Assembly (NCBI GenBank): GCA_033239125.1
Contig: BSWB01000002.1
Span: forward strand, 161,541,909-161,605,908
Reading direction: 5' to 3'
Origin: Fagopyrum homotropicum
Taxonomy: Eukaryota > Streptophyta > Magnoliopsida > Caryophyllales > Polygonaceae
Length of the DNA stretch: 64,000 bases
In this document: piece after piece, positions 59,055 through 64,000 of the stretch
Layout of the letters: every line of letters starts with the position of its first letter
How positions within the stretch are numbered: position 1 is the stretch's first letter
Notes under the pieces: generated by a model
Seen by the model: the letters and a program-made list of their open reading frames with translations, nothing else
The model's database searches: none
Told to the model about the DNA's origin: nothing
Program-made: the position numbers and the translations under genes

Positions 59055-59875
59055 GGAATCATCAACTATACGGTTATCAAAAAGATTCAAAATTTAAGAT
59101 CAAGAAATGAAATTGAAATGTGGGTTTCGTCGGTAACCCTAGAATTTTGATGGGTTTTCTTTTGGGAGAGAAATGATGATGATTATGATGATGAAATGGG
59201 AAGAGAGAATGAAGAAGCTTTAAGGTAAAGGAGGTGAGGGCTTTGTACAGTGCATATACAATTGAGTGAGAATTATAGTGCATGTGTCGTTTTACAGTCT
59301 CATATGTCGCTTATGTCTCGCGAATTGTGACATATTCATCACTAGCAACTCTTAGTATGACATGTAGCCACCTATCTGTAAACTTAACATGTGAACACTA
59401 ATCTAAGCACTAATCTTTAGCCGGACTCAATAGATGAGGTATTGTTCTCATACTTTAAACGATAAGGTACTAAAGTTTAGTCGGCCTAAAAGATGGGTAT
59501 TGTTCAATCAATTTTCTCTAAAATTTATATATTAGGTTCAGATGGTATCACAAAGTTACCCTTTTGATTTGTCGGTCTTAAAATATTGTTTGGTTTTTTT
59601 TACGGTGATTCACATAATATTGACTCTCTCCACTTCAAGTTTAAGACTTTATTAAGGAGTTTAGATTATATACAAACAATATGATTAAATATAGTAGGCC
59701 GAGTAGGGTCTAATGCAAATATATTTGAGGTGTTGCATATGAAGATGAGAACATACGTGCATGAAACAACATATATAAAGACAACATGATTAGTTATATT
59801 AGAAGGAACATAAGTTTAAGGATACCTAGTAATAGATTACTATGATTAAGCTAATCTAAATGTATACATATTGAT
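59055..59875. promoter_or_regulatory. Upstream region of the TCP gene
   Basis: 59055-59230 is the probable CT/CAT-rich leader. A weak TATA-like TGTATATGC (minus strand) lies near 59255. 59395-59510 is a relative of the right arm of the inverted-repeat MITE at 31203. Nothing else is recognised. Confidence 0.4.
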
Positions 59876-59884
59876 TAAAGTATG

Positions 59885-60262
59885 CTTTTTTTTTTTTTTT
59901 TTTTTAAATGGAAAGCGGTTCGAAACCACTAGACGGCGCGCCGTCTAATGGGTCGAAAGGCCGAAAAAATCGGCAGACGGTCAAACCGTCATGAAAGGAC
60001 CATAAAAAAGGAGAAAAGTAATACACAAAAATACATCAAAACGAAACCGAAAGCAAAAAAGTCTTTAAGGGAAAGCAGGATGATACAACCAGCAGGAGGC
60101 AACGAGCATAAACGTTCATCTTCAAAAGTAGTACATAGGGAGGAAGTCTGGGGAACAACTGTGCACACCTCAGATTTGGACTGCAACAGAGCCGTCAGGA
60201 GTCGGTCACAAATTCACGCCCCCTTCTCGACAAACGCACGGAACCACCAAGAAAGGACTACT
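59885..60262 (-). mobile_element. Retroposon with poly-A and GGCGCGCC palindrome, copy 2
   Basis: Reverse-oriented relative of 26472-26836. Its tail is the T-run 59886-59905, preceded in element sense by the palindrome TTAGACGGCGCGCCGTCTAG and GAACCGCTTTCCATTT. The 9-bp target duplication TAAAGTATG flanks it (59876-59884, 60263-60271). The body matches copy 1 at roughly 80 percent by eye (for example TGACGGCTCTGTT and GAAGACTTTTTTGCTTTCG-type blocks). Confidence 0.8.
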
Positions 60263-60271
60263 AAAGTATGT

Positions 60272-61553
60272 TGACTATGTGTAGGTGAGTAGTATATGTA
60301 TAATTGAATAATGGTAGATAGTAGTACATATTATCTTGGTAGTTGGACGGTGGGATTGCAACTTGCAAGTAACATTTGAAAGTTCGAAGAAAATAGGAAG
60401 AAGATATGATTTTAAAAGAGTGGGTCCAATATCTAGTGCAAGCCCAGCTAGCTTATCTACATAATTGCATATCCCATATCTAACGAGTAACGACTAACGA
60501 GTGTGTATATTGATCCTACAAACATATATTATATAAAGATATCCACTTTTGTATTAAAGTTTTGCAATAGAATATGTCATATCTTCTTTCATTTATGGAT
60601 ATCTTCTTTGGTTTGTAGCTTTAAGAACACCAATTATCTTCTCGAATGAAGAAAAAGGTAATTCGGTGTGTTTAATAACGAATGTTTAAGGGTAGGGATA
60701 GAGAAACTAAGAATAAAATGCAATCGAGAGAGAAATATGATGTATTTTATCACGATTGATGAAGTGGGTTTGACTCTAAAAGGTAGAAACTTTAAAGATA
60801 AGTTCAATACAGAGTTGAATCGACTAAAACATCAGTCCAATATATAGTATTTCAGGCTCCACAACCTAAAAAGAGGTACTTTGTCAATTAACACATCAAA
60901 CATGACCTAATTCGGTGTTTGATCATACTAGGTAAACTTACGTTCAACTATTGTTTTTACTCAAGTTAGTTTCAGTCGATACATCTATCATTACGGTAGT
61001 TATACCACTATCCCGGCATATGATCTTCTTACTTTTCTGCCACGTCTGGTTAACATGTTAAACAACCATATCATTATCCTAAGTGGTATCGTTCAACGCG
61101 CAGTAATGGAAACGACGTCGTTTCAAACACGAATCAGTACCTACAAAGAATAATTGAAAGAGAAATCTTCTTTTATTTTTTAGAAAAGAAAAAGAAGGAA
61201 AGAAAGAAGGTAAAGAAATGAAGCATGGTGCACGTGATATGTAGGTACATGTTGATGAATAGGTCCCATTCAGAGCAGATGCTTCAAGTTGTTTTCCATA
61301 TTTGCTGGATTGGTTTTGGCTGACTTTGACAACTTAATAATTTATCTCCTCAATCTCTCATCCATTCCGGATCTCTTTACCCATTTCTTACCCTCACCCT
61401 CTTTTCAAACGGTTTATTCGCGATTTTCGGTGAATTAAAGTTCTGGCTTGTTAAACGGACCCATAATGCAAGGTTTGCCTATGTACACATGAACATTAAC
61501 TTTGAATTAAATATAAAATTTTGAGTATGTTTAATCATAAAATCAATTGCAAG
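60272..61553. other. Gene-free region with a 16-bp palindrome
   Basis: Intergenic. Contains the perfect palindrome GAAACGACGTCGTTTC at 61109-61124, with a bZIP-type GACGTC core, and a CACGTG G-box near 61231. No coding sequence is recognised. Confidence 0.4.
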
Positions 61554-61786
61554 TAGGGTTATTCATCGGTCCATGATCAGACCGGATATGTCCGAAATTA
61601 TCTGATGGACTTGGACCGAATATTCAAGTTCATATCGATTGGAGCATGTTATTTTAATAGGGACCAAATTAAACCCTTTATGGGTTGACCAGTCTGTACC
61701 GGAATAGGATATTCGATTCATAGTTCAGTTCCGATCTAACAAGAGTTTTTCGGTCCAGAATTCCAGCCGAAATTTGATTAACCCTA
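61554..61786. mobile_element. hAT-type miniature element with GGTCC motifs
   Basis: A 233-bp element starting TAGGGTTATTCATCGGTCC and ending TTTGATTAACCCTA. The 8-bp flanks ATTGCAAG (61546-61553) and AATGCAAC (61787-61794) agree at 6 of 8, an aged target duplication. Interior GGTCC/CGGACC words tie it to the 3175 family. Confidence 0.7.
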
Positions 61787-62229
61787 AATGCAACTAGGAA
61801 AAGTCTATCAACATAATTACTAATTTTGAATAACCCAAATTTTCAGAGTGTTAAGGATTTTACCCTAAACTAATCAAATTTCACCGACTATCCTAACAAT
61901 TTGGAATTTTTAACTTTTTAAGGATTTGATCCCAAATTTACCAAAAAAAGTCAAATATTTCACATGACTTTATGTTAGAAATTGATTGTTCGAAGATAAA
62001 AGGTGACATGTCATAATGTATTATTCCAATAAATAGGAAATAATAGAAATATATTATTAAAACTCTATATTATAAGTTTATTGTACATATTATCCACTAC
62101 ATATATAAATGCTAACAAAAATTTTATAAGTATAAATTCAGTCTTTTTTAGGGTATTTGGTTAAAAAAAAACAAATCCTAAATTTAAAATAAGTACATGT
62201 TGATCAATAGTTTTGCCCTTCATGGCATG

Positions 62230-62776
62230 CAGGGGCGGATCTAAGGGGTAACCGCTGGGGGGTACGGGACCCCGGCTTGCGAGTTACAGGTTCAAGTCTG
62301 GGAGTAGCAAAAAACTCTTTTTATTTTTATTTTAAACAAATTAAAATATATTTAGAGTAGTAACTATGCTTTTTAATATTTCAATTGAGTAAATATACCC
62401 CAACCTTTTGTATTTATTCTCAAACTCTACACACTCTTCTCTCAAGGGGTACATTTACTAAACACAAAACTAAAAAAAGTCTAGTAAACCAAATTGTTTC
62501 TAGAATTTTTAATATAATAATTCATCAACCACTATCTAATTTATTTAACAATATATTTATAAAAAAAAACTAAATATATAAAATATTTTTAAATTTCATC
62601 TAAGTAAAATAAATAAATTAAGAGCTCTAATTTATAGTACAAAATTTAAGTAAACTTTTATTTATTTATTTATTTATTTTATAGATTTTATTGTTTAATT
62701 TAAAACTTAATATGCAACATATTTTATTTTAAGCAAATTGTGCCCCTCCAACGGAAATTTTATGGCTCCGCCACTT
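62230..62776. mobile_element. hAT-type non-autonomous element with CAGGGGCGGA end
   Basis: A 547-bp element starting CAGGGGCGGATCTAAGG and ending TTATGGCTCCGCCACTT. It is flanked by the perfect 8-bp duplication ATGGCATG (62222-62229 and 62777-62784). The GTGGCGGAGCC-type terminus is widespread among plant hAT elements. The interior contains, reversed, the block shared with 20081 and 37806. Confidence 0.88.
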
Positions 62777-62784
62777 ATGGCATG

Positions 62785-63122
62785 TATTGTTTCATCTTAT
62801 TCATGATATTTCATTGAATTAAGACCATAATCTAATTATAGCTTAACTTTATAAATTTAATGTATGAACTTTTAATGCATATACAACCACTTATCTTATA
62901 AGTAATTAAACTAATTAAAAAGTTATGCTTGTGTCTCCTAATTAAAACACATACTATACATTACTTGTATGTAAATAGATCATGGGAAAAGAACAAAATA
63001 AGGAAAAAGTGTTAATAAATGTAAGTCATGTTAGGTGGGCTATATATATAAATAAACTTTTGAAATTTTGAAATAACTTATTTCTGCTTTTATATATATA
63101 TATATATATAGAGGGAGAGAGT
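62785..63122. other. Gene-free AT-rich spacer
   Basis: AT-rich with a short TA run at 63092-63110; no gene. Confidence 0.45.
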
Positions 63123-63364
63123 TTGACTCTTATGTAAACAGCCTTATAGTATTAAATGAGAACAAATTGTATCCGTTAGATTGTTAAATAGATGACTGAG
63201 ATTAGGCGATATTAAAGGATAAAAAAATCATGTTATTAATGGAAGAAGATTCGTCGGACCTGAATCTATATATTCGGCGGTATAGTCACATATATTCAGC
63301 AGTGTACTCACGTATATTCGGTGTTTACACGTTCACACGATACGAGTTGTTTATATGGGAGTCA
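63123..63364. mobile_element. TA-flanked MITE, family A
   Basis: A 242-bp element with inverted ends TTGACTCTTATGTAAACAGC and GTTGTTTATATGGGAGTCA, lying between TA runs at 63092-63110 and 63367-63454. In reverse orientation it matches 36921-37163 (GGCGGTATAGTCACATATATTC, ATTAGGCGATATTAAAGGA). Confidence 0.78.

Positions 63365-63366
<2 letters not shown>

Positions 63367-63454
<88 letters not shown>
63367..63454. repeat. (TA)n tract, about 88 bp
   Basis: Uninterrupted TA dinucleotide repeat directly beside the family A MITE. Confidence 0.98.
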
Positions 63455-63459
<5 letters not shown>

Positions 63460-64000
63460 TGTGAAATAACTTATTTTGTTATTTCCTATGAGAGTTTGCT
63501 TCTACCATAAGTTGGGATAATGTTATTAAATAATGAGCCTACAATCATTTGATTCCTTGTCTAGATATGTATATAGCGACATATGTGACTATACATCATA
63601 GTCTCCAAGATAAATAGTAATTTTGATTCGTGGTTTTCACACTACTTAAGAATTGATGAACCTATGGACCATTGCTTTTCTTGATCACATCATTATATAC
63701 ACTTTAGATGAAATAACATTTTATTAAGATTTATTGTATCAACATATTTGGATACTATTTATATGCTAGTTTCAATAATAGCTTAAAACTATTGTGTCTA
63801 AACTACCCTACAAATATATTGTAACAATTTATTAAATTTTTATTTATATCTTTTATTGTTATTATGGATAATTCAAACATGTAAATCAACTATTTTTATA
63901 GTATAAATCTAATATGAATTTACTAAGTAGTTATATAATCTATAAGCTTGCCAAATGAATATACTTTTAACTAATTAGAAACATGACAAAACTATATTGA
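63455..64000. other. Gene-free AT-rich end of the window
   Basis: No gene or bounded repeat seen. Confidence 0.45.

Noticed and set aside
62270..62300. Sequence resembling a tRNA T-arm (GGTTCAAGTCTGGGAG)
   Set aside because: No matching D-arm or anticodon arm, and it lies inside a hAT element with exact target duplication.

Overview
The window looks like nuclear DNA of a flowering plant, probably a eudicot. It is AT-rich, its genes carry GT-AG introns and plant-specific protein families, and most of it is transposon debris: hAT, Tourist-like and Stowaway-like miniature elements, a Helitron, fragments of LINE, Copia and Gypsy-type retroelements, and long (TA)n tracts. I could not identify the species.

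Five protein-coding genes and one tRNA gene are well supported. (1) 27338-27841, plus strand: a single-exon gene for an acidic 167-residue protein of unknown function, with a TATA box upstream. (2) 39570-39640, minus: tRNA-Thr(TGT). (3) 40389-45812, minus: a nine-exon PH-RCC1-FYVE-BRX (PRAF/RLD family) gene of 1034 residues, reconstructed exon by exon with consistent phases. (4) 49555-51841/3, plus: a DUF4220/DUF594 multi-pass membrane protein of 762 residues. (5) 53426-54391, minus: a five-exon HVA22 (TB2/DP1) gene of 214 residues with three tandem 19-residue repeats. (6) 58167-59054, minus: a class I TCP transcription factor of 295 residues. They are independent genes; nothing suggests a cluster or a shared pathway.

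Layout: 1-27 kb is a gene-free repeat zone. It holds a Stowaway-like MITE (2.2 kb), hAT-type miniature elements with GGTCCG or GGCGGTTT arrays (3.2, 4.8, 6.0, 9.1, 16.7, 20.3, 23.4 kb), a Tourist-like MITE (6.8 kb), a long inverted-repeat element (7.4 kb), a Helitron (8.5 kb), LINE RNase H or zf-RVT remnants (9.9, 12.1, 17.8, 22.4, 25.0 kb), a deleted Copia element (18.7 kb) and a retroposon with a 15-bp target duplication (26.5 kb). 28-39 kb is again repeats, including a probable Gypsy-type solo LTR ending at 36106 and a 105-bp (TA)n tract. 39.5-54.4 kb is the gene-rich part. 54.7-64 kb holds a TRIM-like LTR, the TCP gene, a second copy of the retroposon, more hAT elements and a TA-flanked MITE.

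The most notable observations are the repeat expansion inside the HVA22 protein, several miniature-element families with exact target-site duplications that can be read by eye, a retroposon family with a conserved palindrome before its poly-A, and paired MITE families lodged in (TA)n tracts.
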